DNA from: a virus
Virus record (IMG/VR): IMGVR_UViG_3300031708_000002
Span: 1-34,877 of that record
Length of the DNA: 34,877 nucleotides
Strand: one strand, 5' to 3'
The translations under genes and the position numbers were made by a program. The stretch's first letter is position 1. Every line of letters begins with the position of its first letter. Below are positions 1 to 8,277 of this stretch, one piece after another. The notes beneath the pieces are model-generated. The model searched no databases, was not told the DNA's origin, and was given only the letters and a program-made list of their open reading frames with translations.

Positions 1-501
1 ACCGCGCTGCACCGCCTGCAAGGCACGTTCCACACGGGCAAGCACGGCCGCGACCGCGCGCGCGAGCCGATCGCCGAGGGCGACCTCATCGTGGCGCCGC
101 CGGACCTGACCGACGCCCAGCAGGCGGGCTGGCAGTACGCCGTTGCGAACATGCCGAAAGGCGTGGTCAAGCTGATCGATCGCGGAATTCTGAAAGTCTG
201 GGTCGAGGCGGAGGATCGCCACAACACCGCGCGCATGATGCAAGCCATGCTGGACGCTGATACGAAGTTGAAGCTACTGGTCAAGGGGCCGAACGGGCTC
301 GAAGCGTCGCCGTACTGCGACATCCTCGACAAGGCGGCCAAGACGATGTTCCGCGCCGCACAAGAGTTGGGCTTTTCGCCCGCCGCCCGTCCGCGACTGC
401 GAACGGTGTTCGCCGGTGCCGAGACCGCCGCGCCCGAGACCGGGCCGCGCGCCGATCCGTGGTTGAGCCTGAAAGTCATTCCGGGTGGCAAGAGCGCCTA
501 A
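1..501 (+). CDS. terS: Phage terminase small subunit, P27-like (5' partial)
   Basis: The reading frame is open from the first base, so the gene begins upstream of the window; 166 residues are visible. The visible N-terminal part has the pattern of P27-family small terminases: a basic stretch, a proline-rich PPDL segment, then a helical region containing W-Q-Y-A, a long amphipathic helix around residues 60-90, and a C-terminal segment beginning near the SPAARPRLR motif. Small terminase subunits bind the packaging initiation site on phage DNA and load the large subunit. Its 3' end overlaps the large terminase by 17 bases, the usual order and coupling. A GTG at 91 could be mistaken for the start, but the coding pattern runs through it. 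The family call is by pattern recognition; the role is well supported by the neighbour. Confidence 0.8.
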   Translation, partial: TALHRLQGTFHTGKHGRDRAREPIAEGDLIVAPPDLTDAQQAGWQYAVANMPKGVVKLIDRGILKVWVEAEDRHNTARMMQAMLDADTKLKLLVKGPNGLEASPYCDILDKAAKTMFRAAQELGFSPAARPRLRTVFAGAETAAPETGPRADPWLSLKVIPGGKSA

Positions 502-2200
502 ACCGCCGCCTCCCGCTGATGACGATCCTGCTGTATTCGTGCAGCACGCGCTGGCCTATGCCCAACGCACCGCCGACGCACCCGCCGCCGCCTCGCTGCA
601 TGCCCGCCTGGCGTTCGACCGGTTCTTGCGCGACTACCGCGACGCCCGCCGCCGCGACAGCCAATGGACATTCGACGCCGCCGCCGCGACCCGCGCCATG
701 CTGTTCGCCCAACAAATGCCGAACATCAAAGGCCCGGAGGCTGGCAAGAGCATCCTGCTGATGGACTGGCAGAAGTTCGCCTATGCTAACATTTTCGGGT
801 TTAAGGAACGCTCGACCGGCCACCGCCGCTTCCGTCAAGCCGGCATCTTCGTGCCGAAAGGGAACGGCAAGACAACGGTTTCCGCACCGCTCGCGATGTA
901 TATGACCTTCGGTGAGGGCGAGGGCGGCGCGGAAGGCTACGCCGCCGCTGTGACCCGCGACCAGGCGCGCATCCTTTTCGACACGGCGCAAAACATGGTG
1001 CGCCGTTGTCCTGCCATGCAACGCGAATGGGGCGTGGGCATCCTGACGAACTCGATCTACCAGAACCGTACCGCGTCGCGGTTCGTACCGATCAGTTCCG
1101 ACGCGAAGGCGCTCGACGGGCTGAATGTCCAAGTCGCGGTGTGTGACGAGATAGGGTCGCACCGAACGAGCGAAGTCTATGACGCGCTCAACACCGCGAT
1201 GGGCAAACGCAGCCAGCCGTTCCTGCTATCGATCAGCACCGCCACCGCCAACAGCGCCGGCATCGGCCGACAGGTGTGGGATTATGTGTTACGCGTGCTT
1301 AACGGTGGACAAGACGACGAGCGTTTATTCGGCATCATCTATTCCGTTGACGATACGGACGATCCGTGGGACGAGGCGACCTGGGTCAAGGCCAACCCTG
1401 GGTGGGGCCGATCCGTCAACCCCGATGCGATCCGCGCCATCATGCGACAGGCCCGCAACAACCCCGCGCAAGAGGCCGCCGCGCGAACCCGACACTTGAA
1501 CATCTGGATCGGCGCCGACGAGGCGCTGTTTTCCACGCGCGCATGGACCGCCTGCGGCAACCCCGGCTTGCGTATCGAGGACTATGAGGGCCGCGAGTGT
1601 CACCTTGCGCTCGACCTCGCCTCTAAATCCGACCTGGCCGCGATGGTCGCGGTCTTTCCCGAGGCTGACGGTTACGCGGTGTTCCTCCGCGCCTATCTCA
1701 ATGAGGCCGCGGTGATGGAGGCGCGCAACCCGTCCTATCCGATCTGGGCCGTCAATGGTGAATTGGTCATTACGCAAGGTAACGAAACTGACTTTTCTGT
1801 CATCGAAACGGATGCGGTGGACTGGTGCCGCCGTTTCGCGGTCAAATCGATGGCGTATGATCCATGGGGATCAACGCAGCTTGCGCAACGCTTGCAGGCG
1901 CAAGGCGTTCCTATGTTGGAGTTCCGTTCCAATACTCAGAACTTTTCCGAGCCGACCAAAGAGCTTGAGGCTGCGATCCGCTCGACCCGCCTACAACATG
2001 ACGGCAACGGCGTCCTGACCTGGTGTATCGGCAATGTGGTCGGCCGCTACGACGCGCGCGGCAACGTCTATCCGCGCAAGGCGCGACCGGAAAATAAGAT
2101 CGATGGCGCAATAGCGCTGATCATGGGCATAGCTCGCTGCATGACCACAACCGAAACGAAATCGATCTATGAAACGCGCGGTTTTCTCATTGTCGAGTGA
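485..2200 (+). CDS. terL: Phage terminase large subunit (ATPase/nuclease, Terminase_1/YmfN-like)
   Basis: This 571-residue protein is the packaging motor that pumps DNA into the prohead and cuts it. A Walker A motif, PKGNGKT, lies at residues 124-130 and a Walker B, VAVCDE, at 217-222. The C-terminal RNase H-like nuclease has an acidic residue in LALD (377), D383, a YDP motif near 459 and D540 in the KID motif. Length is normal for the family. The GTG start at 485 lies inside the end of the small subunit gene and precedes the first recognisable helical segment; no better start is seen. The HK97-type portal, protease and capsid downstream match this terminase class. Confidence 0.95.
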   Translation: MARAPKPPPPADDDPAVFVQHALAYAQRTADAPAAASLHARLAFDRFLRDYRDARRRDSQWTFDAAAATRAMLFAQQMPNIKGPEAGKSILLMDWQKFAYANIFGFKERSTGHRRFRQAGIFVPKGNGKTTVSAPLAMYMTFGEGEGGAEGYAAAVTRDQARILFDTAQNMVRRCPAMQREWGVGILTNSIYQNRTASRFVPISSDAKALDGLNVQVAVCDEIGSHRTSEVYDALNTAMGKRSQPFLLSISTATANSAGIGRQVWDYVLRVLNGGQDDERLFGIIYSVDDTDDPWDEATWVKANPGWGRSVNPDAIRAIMRQARNNPAQEAAARTRHLNIWIGADEALFSTRAWTACGNPGLRIEDYEGRECHLALDLASKSDLAAMVAVFPEADGYAVFLRAYLNEAAVMEARNPSYPIWAVNGELVITQGNETDFSVIETDAVDWCRRFAVKSMAYDPWGSTQLAQRLQAQGVPMLEFRSNTQNFSEPTKELEAAIRSTRLQHDGNGVLTWCIGNVVGRYDARGNVYPRKARPENKIDGAIALIMGIARCMTTTETKSIYETRGFLIVE

Positions 2201-2243
2201 CCGCGTGCCGTGCCTATCGTTTCATTTTCAACGGAGTGAGCCA

Positions 2244-2738
2244 ATGCCGTTTGTGACCGGTTTTCTACGCGTGCGCCGCCGGGGTGGTCACCCTGATCAG
2301 GGACTGCCCGGGGAAGGCGAAGGCTCGACCGATCCCGACGATGGGATAGAGGGGGAAGGCCCTGACCAGGGCTTGCCCGCTCTGCCGCCGTTGCGCCCCG
2401 ATGCGCCTAACCAGGGCCTACCAAGGCCGCCGCCTGGGGTGTTCCCACCGTTGACGCCCTCGCATCCGATCCAACCCGCGCGGCCTGGCGTACCGCCTGG
2501 CACGATTTGGCCGCCCGTGGGCGGTCCGGATCAGGGCCTTCCCGACGAACCGGGTGCACCTGGCCAGGGCTTGCCACCTGGCGCACCGGGTGCGCCTGGC
2601 CAGGGCCTTCCGGGGCGGCCAGTCGGGCCTGATCAGGGCTTGCCGTCCAAGACGTTCTGGGTCGTGGCGGGCATTCCTGGCGTCGGCTGGCGCTATATCT
2701 GCGTTGACCCGTCGCTTAAGCCCACGCCGCATCGCTGA
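2244..2738 (+). CDS. PDQGLP-repeat low-complexity protein of unknown function
   Basis: The protein has 164 residues. I chose the ATG at 2244 because GGAG lies 9 bases before it; an upstream in-frame ATG at 2169 overlaps the terminase and has no such site. Residues from about 17 to 130 are Pro/Gly-rich and carry seven copies of a short motif, P-[DNG]-QGLP (HPDQGLP, GPDQGLP, APNQGLP, GPDQGLP, APGQGLP twice, GPDQGLP), with one SHPI box between copies 3 and 4. The last 35 residues (KTFWVVAGIPGVGWRYICV) look like a small folded beta segment. I recall similar PDQGLP/SHPI proteins in alphaproteobacterial and Burkholderia phages without a known role. The place between terminase and portal suggests a head or decoration function, but that is inference. 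Repeats are scattered, not strictly periodic. Confidence 0.75.
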   Translation: MPFVTGFLRVRRRGGHPDQGLPGEGEGSTDPDDGIEGEGPDQGLPALPPLRPDAPNQGLPRPPPGVFPPLTPSHPIQPARPGVPPGTIWPPVGGPDQGLPDEPGAPGQGLPPGAPGAPGQGLPGRPVGPDQGLPSKTFWVVAGIPGVGWRYICVDPSLKPTPHR

Positions 2739-2762
2739 TCGCTGGCGCGTGGTCTCGACCTG

Positions 2763-4112
2763 ATGTCGCACCATAGCTGGGGCGAGTTCCTCGGCACGCC
2801 GCGCGAACCGAAATTGACCACCGGGGCCGGCGCCTCGGTGGTCAAAACGGACTCGCTCGTTTCACAGGTGAACGCGCTGGCGTTTCCGCAACCGCTGCTA
2901 TACGCCGCGCTCGGCGGCTACGCCTCCAATACCGGCGTCCCGGTGACGCCGCTCACTGCCCTGCAAGCGTCCGCCGTCTATGGCTGCGTGAAGTGCATCA
3001 GCGACGATATCGCTGGCCTCGACATCATCGTTCGCAAACGCCTGGCCAACGGCAACGGCTGGAAAATCGACACCGACCACCAGCTTAACGAGTTGTTCGC
3101 CAACCCCAACCGTTGGCAAACCCCGTTTGAGTTCTGGTCCTATCTGGTCTCGTCCCTGTGCTTCCGGGGCAATTCGTTCGCGGTGATCGAACGCGACTAT
3201 GACGGCCACCCGATCGAACTGGTGCCGATCGCGCCCGACCGCGTGACGGTACAGCTCACCGATGACGGGACGCTATGGTATCGCGTCAACTCGCGACACA
3301 TCGGCTACGGCATCATGGTCCCGCCGGACGATATGTTGCACCTAAAGAATATGTCGCTAGACACATTCCTGGGCGTGTCGCCGATCGCGATCGCGCAAGA
3401 CGTGATCGGCCTGGCCCTGGCCACGCAACAGCATGGCGCGGTGCTGTTCCGCCAAGGCGGGCAAATCGGTGGCACCATCAACCACCCCGGCAAATTGTCT
3501 AAGGAAGCCGGCGACCGCATGGCCGCATCGTGGAAAGATACCCACAGTGGCGTGCAAAACGCCCACAAAGTGGCGATCTTGGAGGAAGGCGCTAAGTTCG
3601 AAAAGGTCGGAATGACCAACGAGGACGCGCAATTCCTGGCCACGCGCCAGTTTCAAACCCTCGAGATTTGCCGCCTGTTCAAGGTGCCGCCGCACAAGAT
3701 CGGTGAGCTGACCCGCGCGACCTTTTCCAACATTGAACAGCAGCAACAGCAATACATCGATGACGCATTGCAACCGATCGCCAAGCGAATCCGCGATGCC
3801 GCGCATGCGCAACTGTTATTCGACGATGAGCGCGGAACCTACGAGGTAACGCATAGCTTCGAATCGATGTTGCGTGGCGATCAAAAGACCCGGTTTGAGT
3901 CGTATCAAATTGGCCTGTTGAACGGTTTTCTGTCCCGCAACGAAGTGCGCCAGCGCGAGAATATGAACCCGGTGGAAGGCGGTGATGAATACCGCGTACC
4001 GCTCAACACCGCCGACCCGACCAAGCCGGGCAACATTCCGCAGGAAATACCTGGCGGGGGCAATGGCAACGGGGGCGATAGCGATGGCGACGAGGAAAAC
4101 GCCAATGACTGA
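2763..4112 (+). CDS. HK97-family portal protein
   Basis: At 449 residues this is the expected size for an HK97-type portal, the dodecameric ring at one capsid vertex through which DNA enters and to which the tail attaches. Family features seen are the N-terminal V-x-A-C-V-K-like segment (AVYGCVKCISDDIAGL, residues 77-92), the H-x-L-x-x-L-F-x-x-P-N stretch (DHQLNELFANPNRW), LVPIAPDRV, and the LEICRLFKVPPHKIG region with FSNIEQQQQQY that precedes the C-terminal helices. The C-terminus is Gly/Asn/Asp-rich and low complexity. The ribosome site before the ATG is weak. The stop overlaps the protease start by 8 bases, so translation of the two is probably coupled. Confidence 0.95.
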   Translation: MSHHSWGEFLGTPREPKLTTGAGASVVKTDSLVSQVNALAFPQPLLYAALGGYASNTGVPVTPLTALQASAVYGCVKCISDDIAGLDIIVRKRLANGNGWKIDTDHQLNELFANPNRWQTPFEFWSYLVSSLCFRGNSFAVIERDYDGHPIELVPIAPDRVTVQLTDDGTLWYRVNSRHIGYGIMVPPDDMLHLKNMSLDTFLGVSPIAIAQDVIGLALATQQHGAVLFRQGGQIGGTINHPGKLSKEAGDRMAASWKDTHSGVQNAHKVAILEEGAKFEKVGMTNEDAQFLATRQFQTLEICRLFKVPPHKIGELTRATFSNIEQQQQQYIDDALQPIAKRIRDAAHAQLLFDDERGTYEVTHSFESMLRGDQKTRFESYQIGLLNGFLSRNEVRQRENMNPVEGGDEYRVPLNTADPTKPGNIPQEIPGGGNGNGGDSDGDEENAND

Positions 4113-4779
4113 GTTCGTGAGCGCCTATAAATTCAAGCTCTTGAACCGACGCCACAAGAACGCCGCCGCCTCGCACCTGGCCGTGCGGAAAATCATGGAA
4201 AGCCCGGCGATGACGGTCGATGACACCGCGCGCGCCCTGCGATTCTGCATATCGTCCGGCATCGTCGACCGCGAGCGCGACGTGATCGATCCCAAGGGCT
4301 GGGACCTGGCCTGGTTCCGCCGCAACCCGGTCGTGCTCTGGGCACACGATGCAACATCGTTCCCGATCGGCAAGGCGAGCGATGTCGACCTGATCGATGG
4401 CAAGCTAATGGCCACCGTCCGCTTTATGCCCGAGGACATGCCGCTGGCCGGACCCCGCGCTGAGGCGGTGTTCCGCATGGCAAAGGAAGGCTGGCTGGCC
4501 GCGACCTCGGTCGGCTTCCGCCCGCTGGCATGGGCCTATACGGAGGACAAAGATCGAGGCGCCGACGATTGGTTTCCCGGTGTCGACTTTTACCGCCAAG
4601 AACTGGTCGAGTTTTCCATCGTCACCGTGCCCGCCAACCCGGAAGCGCTGATGGAGGAACCCGCCACCAGCGACCCCGAGGCACCGCCGGACGCCGATCC
4701 GCCCGACCCCGCTGCTACCGTGGCCGCCGCCCGCGCGCGCCGCCGCAGGGTGCTCGCGCTGGCTCAGGCGAGCGGTTGA
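4105..4779 (+). CDS. HK97-family prohead maturation protease (peptidase S78)
   Basis: The product (224 residues from the ATG at 4105) is a serine protease that trims the capsid delta domain and itself during head maturation. The core reads like the U35/S78 family: D-R-x-x-D-V-I-D-P-x-G (55-65), NPVVLWAHD with the predicted catalytic His81, a LAATSVGF motif with the nucleophile Ser135, and ELVEFSIVTVPANP with the third acidic residue at 166 or 169. The start was chosen as the ATG that overlaps the portal stop; a longer frame upstream is antiphase to portal coding. The C-terminal 45 residues are Pro/Asp/Ala-rich and probably disordered. Confidence 0.93.
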   Translation: MTEFVSAYKFKLLNRRHKNAAASHLAVRKIMESPAMTVDDTARALRFCISSGIVDRERDVIDPKGWDLAWFRRNPVVLWAHDATSFPIGKASDVDLIDGKLMATVRFMPEDMPLAGPRAEAVFRMAKEGWLAATSVGFRPLAWAYTEDKDRGADDWFPGVDFYRQELVEFSIVTVPANPEALMEEPATSDPEAPPDADPPDPAATVAAARARRRRVLALAQASG

Positions 4780-4826
4780 TGTCCACCCCCACGACGCTAG
4801 GCGCGAGCGTTCCGCGTCGCCACGAC

Positions 4827-4841
4827 CCGGCGTCGCGCCGG
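4827..4841 (+). other. Small stem-loop before the capsid ribosome site
   Basis: A perfect 6-bp GC stem (CCGGCG / CGCCGG) with a TCG loop lies in the 81-base gap between protease and capsid genes. It ends about 6 bases before the strong AAGGAGG ribosome site of the capsid gene. No T-run follows, so it is not a terminator. It could protect the 5' end of a processed capsid message or separate the two translation units; this is inference from position. Confidence 0.45.
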
Positions 4842-4860
4842 CACTAAGGAGGCTCCGAAA

Positions 4861-6399
4861 ATGAACCACGAAAGGCTGCACGAACTGCGCCGCCGCCGCG
4901 CGGCCCTGCTTGCTGAGATGCAAAAGCTCGTGAAGCAGGAAGAGGACCCGGACGGCGAGGGCCTGTCGGAGGATCAATCCAACGAGTTCGAAGAACTCCG
5001 CACCGAACTAGCCAAGCTCGACGGCCGCATCCAGCGCCTAGAGGCTGCGCTGGCGGCCGATGCCGCTTCCGCCAATGGCAACGGTGACGACGATGGCGAC
5101 GGCGGTGACGCGCAAGAGGACGCTTTCGCCCATGGCGGCCGCCGCCGCAATGTCGGTGGCTTCCGCTTCCGCACCGACACCACGCCCGCGACGGCGAAAC
5201 GAGTGGTTAACGACAAGCCGGGCATTCGCGCCGCCACGTTCGCCTTTGGCCTGATGTATGCCCGCTTTCACAAGCTGTCGCTGGAAAAGGCCGCTGAATT
5301 CGTGGAAACCCGGTTCGGCGATGTTGCTGTGGCGAAGGCGCTTAATACCATCGTCACCGGCGAGGGTGGCGCGCTGATTCCCCAGGATTTTCTCGCCGAC
5401 CTTATCGAGCTGCTACGCGCTAACACCGTGGTGCGCGGATCGATGCCGATGACCATCGGTATGTCGATGGGCAACTTGACCATCCCTCGCCTGGCCGGTG
5501 GCTCGACCGCCGCCTATCAAGGCGAGCTGGATGACATCGTGGTCAGCCAAGAGCGGTTCGATGACGTAAACTTCGTTGCGAAAAAGTTGACCGCCATGGT
5601 TCCGGTCTCCAACGACCTGATCCGCCGCGCGCCGATCGGCGTGGAAGAAGTCGTCCGCGATGACCTCATTCAGACCGTGGCCCGCCGCGAGGATCTGGCC
5701 TTCCTGCGTGGTGATGGCCTCGACAAAGGACCGATCGGGTTCCGTTCCCTGGTGCTGCCAACGAATATGCTGGTGATCGCCGCAATCGATGACATCACCT
5801 TGCCCGGCGCTGGCCTCAACGCCGTGGTGGCCGCGCTATCCGCCATGATGTTGACGTTACAAAACGGCCTGTCGCGCATGATCAAGCCGGTATGGATCAT
5901 GGCACCGACCACCGCGCGGTTCATCGCCGTGCAGCGCGATAACGTCGGCGGCTTCTACTACAAGGACGAGATGGCGCGCGGCATGCTCGAGGGCATCCCC
6001 TACAAGCTGACGACGCAAATACCCACCAATCTCGGACTTGGCTTTGGCTCCGAAATCTACCTGGCAGCGTTCGAGGACGTGGTGATCGCCGACACTTACA
6101 ATGTGATTGTCGACGCTTCCGACGTGGCAGCTTATACCGACGGCGGAACGATGATATCGACGTTCCAGCGTGATCAGTCGCTGTTCCGCGTCATTGCCGA
6201 GCACGACTTTAACATGCGCCACCTGCAATCGCTGGCAATCGGCACCACGATCGATTGGACCTTTACCGGGCTGGCCGGTCGGCCTGGTACACCCTGGTCC
6301 ACTCAGGCGCTCAACCCAACCTGGTCGCAGGCGCCCGCGATCCGCCCGGCTACTCTCACCGGTGCGAATGCCCCGCCGCCGCTCGCCAACCCACGATAA
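4861..6399 (+). CDS. HK97-fold major capsid protein with N-terminal delta (scaffold) domain
   Basis: The 512-residue product forms the capsid shell. Residues 1-65 are strongly charged and heptad-like, as in the delta domain that acts as an internal scaffold and is removed by the S78 protease. A low-complexity Asp/Gly/Asn linker follows (about 70-85). The HK97 fold begins near 120 and includes the ALNTIVTGEGGALIPQDF segment, ADLIELLRANTVVR (N-arm and spine helix region), the LTIPRLAGGSTAAYQGE motif and the LAFLRGDG loop, all typical of phage major capsid family members. A canonical AAGGAGG lies 9 bases before the ATG, in agreement with high expression. Confidence 0.95.
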   Translation: MNHERLHELRRRRAALLAEMQKLVKQEEDPDGEGLSEDQSNEFEELRTELAKLDGRIQRLEAALAADAASANGNGDDDGDGGDAQEDAFAHGGRRRNVGGFRFRTDTTPATAKRVVNDKPGIRAATFAFGLMYARFHKLSLEKAAEFVETRFGDVAVAKALNTIVTGEGGALIPQDFLADLIELLRANTVVRGSMPMTIGMSMGNLTIPRLAGGSTAAYQGELDDIVVSQERFDDVNFVAKKLTAMVPVSNDLIRRAPIGVEEVVRDDLIQTVARREDLAFLRGDGLDKGPIGFRSLVLPTNMLVIAAIDDITLPGAGLNAVVAALSAMMLTLQNGLSRMIKPVWIMAPTTARFIAVQRDNVGGFYYKDEMARGMLEGIPYKLTTQIPTNLGLGFGSEIYLAAFEDVVIADTYNVIVDASDVAAYTDGGTMISTFQRDQSLFRVIAEHDFNMRHLQSLAIGTTIDWTFTGLAGRPGTPWSTQALNPTWSQAPAIRPATLTGANAPPPLANPR

Positions 6400-6408
6400 G
6401 GAGGCCCA

Positions 6409-6630
6409 ATGTCAGACCAGCCAATGCACCCCATGGTGCAGGTGCGCTTTACCAAGAGTCACCCGCCATACCGTGCCGGCGACGTGGCGACGTTTTCGCT
6501 CGGTGCTGCGCAAGAGATTGTCGCGCTTCGCCGCGCCGTCGCCATTGCTGGCGTCGGTCCTGCCCCGCCTGGGGCAGGGGACGAGACGCCGACCAATCAA
6601 CGCGCTGTGCCCGCGCGCGTGACGAAGTAA
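6409..6630 (+). CDS. Small head-module protein, function unknown
   Basis: This 73-residue protein follows the capsid gene by 9 bases and has a strong AAGGAGG ribosome site. The first half, VQVRFTKSHPPYRAGDVATF followed by an A-x-E-I-V-A-L-R-R-A helix, is a pattern I have seen in many small phage proteins between capsid and connector genes; it suggests a small beta-barrel plus one helix. The last 25 residues are Pro/Gly-rich and probably flexible. A head-completion or stabilising role is possible, but no family with a proven function can be named. Confidence 0.75.
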   Translation: MSDQPMHPMVQVRFTKSHPPYRAGDVATFSLGAAQEIVALRRAVAIAGVGPAPPGAGDETPTNQRAVPARVTK

Positions 6631-6633
6631 GCC

Positions 6634-7272
6634 ATGGCTGCGGCCTATACTTCGTTGCGTGTGGTGACGCCGCCGGACGCCGAACCGATCGATATCGCGG
6701 TGGTCCGGCGGCATTGCCGCATTGATCAAACCTATGATGACGACTTGCTCGCGATGCAGCTCACCACCGCGCGCCAGCTCGCCGAGCAATACCTAAACCG
6801 CGCGCTGATGACGCAAACCTTGCTCTATTCCTGGTCCTCGACGCCGCCGCCGACCGCGACGCCCCTGGTCCCGCAATCGCTGATCATTTTTCCGCTGAAT
6901 TTTCCGCCGTTGACGCGTCGCGCGATCGAGCTACCGCGCGCGCCGGTCACCGAGGTGAAATCCGTCAAATGGGGACCGATCGATGACATGCAGGTGGCCG
7001 ACCCGGACGATTATCGGCTGAACCTGGCAATTGAACCCGCGCAATTGCTGGTCAGGCCGCAATTGATCCCGATACTTCCGCAACAGAATCTACAAATTGA
7101 GTATGTCGCCGGTTACGGGGACGATCCTCGCATCATCCCGGCCGGCATCCTGCAAGGCATCCTGATCCTGACGGCGCACCTGTACGAGCACCGGGGCGAC
7201 GCGAACCCCGAGTTTCCCGACGCCGCCTGGCTGGTGATGGGCATGCACCGCCTTTGGACCTTTTCGGGCTGA
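6634..7272 (+). CDS. Head-tail connector protein (gp6-like / phiE125 gp8-like)
   Basis: The protein (212 residues) should form the adaptor ring below the portal. The N-terminal part, E-P-I-D-I-A-V-V-R-R-H-C-R-I-D-x-x-Y-D-D-D-L-L, followed by a helix with T-A-R-Q-L-A-E-Q-Y-L-N-R, is the signature of the gp6-like connector group (DNA packaging protein QLRG/gp6). The central beta-rich part includes IELPRAPVTEVKSVK and DYRL. The C-terminal helical half (P-A-G-I-L-Q-G-I-L-I-L-T-A-H-L-Y-E-H-R-G-D) is also characteristic. It sits between capsid and head-closure genes, which is the conserved position. The start is an ATG 3 bases after the previous stop. Confidence 0.9.
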   Translation: MAAAYTSLRVVTPPDAEPIDIAVVRRHCRIDQTYDDDLLAMQLTTARQLAEQYLNRALMTQTLLYSWSSTPPPTATPLVPQSLIIFPLNFPPLTRRAIELPRAPVTEVKSVKWGPIDDMQVADPDDYRLNLAIEPAQLLVRPQLIPILPQQNLQIEYVAGYGDDPRIIPAGILQGILILTAHLYEHRGDANPEFPDAAWLVMGMHRLWTFSG

Positions 7273-7273
7273 C

Positions 7274-7714
7274 ATGGCCAGCAACCCGGCTGGGGACCTG
7301 CCTGATGGCATCGCGTCATTGCGCTGGCTGGTACAGCTCTATCAACGCGTGCAAACGCCAGCGGCCACCGGCGGGCTCAGTGAGTCCCTTGTGCTGATCG
7401 CCTCGACCCATGGCGACGTGCAACCGTCCTGGGCCTCGACGTTCAACGAGTCCAAGGCGATCGACGAACCGATCAGCCACATCGTTTGCACCCGCTGGGT
7501 CGACTATATCGAAAATACGAACGTGATCATGCGTTCGACCTTGCGCCCGGAGGACAACACCTTCCGCACCGAACTTTTCCGCGTGCGTCGCGTGAAAGAA
7601 GTCGGCGGCCGGAAGCGCTTTTCCGCGATCGAAGTCGAGCTGGAGGCGTCCAAGACAACGCCCGACGATTCAGAGGCATCGCGCGTCGCCCTTTTCATGG
7701 AAAACCCCGTTTGA
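7274..7714 (+). CDS. Head closure / head-tail joining protein
   Basis: The 146-residue product resembles the phage head-tail joining family (SPP1 gp16 / HK97 gp7-type): an N-terminal strand with V-Q-L-Y-Q-R-V-Q-T-P, a D-V-Q-P-S-W segment, SHIVCTRWVDYI and a C-terminal R-x-x-x-L-F-R-V-R-R-V-K-E strand. These proteins plug the connector after packaging and form the surface to which the tail docks. The stop TGA overlaps the TTG start of the next gene by three bases, so the two are likely translated together. Family assignment is from pattern and order. Confidence 0.82.
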   Translation: MASNPAGDLPDGIASLRWLVQLYQRVQTPAATGGLSESLVLIASTHGDVQPSWASTFNESKAIDEPISHIVCTRWVDYIENTNVIMRSTLRPEDNTFRTELFRVRRVKEVGGRKRFSAIEVELEASKTTPDDSEASRVALFMENPV

Positions 7715-8277
7715 GTGCGCTCAAGCTGACCGTCACGACCTGGGGCGAACTGGCGCAGGACACCAAGGCGCTCAAGGCCCTAATGCGAGCCGCTGGCAAC
7801 GACATCGCTAGCAAGACGCGCCGACTGATCGGCAATGAAGGCGGCGGCGGGCGCCTCTATCGGGGCGGCGGGGGGGCCGCCTACCGGGGCGCGTATAAAC
7901 CTGGCAGTTACCGTGCTTCCGCCGTGGCCGAGGCGCCTGTGGCCGTCAGCGGGACCCTACGAGGGTCATTGAAGGTCTACGCCTACAAGAGCGGCGAAGG
8001 CTTCGCCGTCCGCCTGCGGCAATACTATGCGATCTGGTTGGAAACCGGGGCGAAGGGCGGTGGCAACCCGTTCGGTGGCCGTCCGAAAGCCGCGGCGGCC
8101 TGGCGCGCGCTGCCAAACCGCAGACGGCACCACGCTAAGGGCGTCTATACGCAACGCGTCCTACTGCCGCGCCCGTCGCTCGACCGCGTGCTGAATGACG
8201 CGGCCGCCAACCTCGACCGCCGGGTGTTGGCCGCGCTGCATGCGGGCCTGACCTGGAAGCAAACCAAGGCGCCCTGA
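7711..8277 (+). CDS. HK97 gp10-like neck / tail completion protein
   Basis: With 188 residues from a TTG at 7711 that overlaps the previous stop, this resembles the HK97 gp10-like family, small proteins at the head-tail junction. Visible features are an N-terminal helix (LKALMRAAGNDIASKTRRLI), a Gly-rich stretch (residues 45-65), the AVSGTLRGSLKVYAYK strand, and the YYAIWLETGAKGGGNPFGGRP motif, which matches the W-x-E-x-G-x-x motif of the family. The C-terminal helix ends in K-Q-T-K. The upstream ATG at 7486 would overlap the head-closure gene by 230 bases and is rejected. Confidence 0.78.
   Translation: MSALKLTVTTWGELAQDTKALKALMRAAGNDIASKTRRLIGNEGGGGRLYRGGGGAAYRGAYKPGSYRASAVAEAPVAVSGTLRGSLKVYAYKSGEGFAVRLRQYYAIWLETGAKGGGNPFGGRPKAAAAWRALPNRRRHHAKGVYTQRVLLPRPSLDRVLNDAAANLDRRVLAALHAGLTWKQTKAP

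Noticed and set aside
476-1162. Minus-strand frame of 228 codons
   Set aside because: Antisense to the large terminase.
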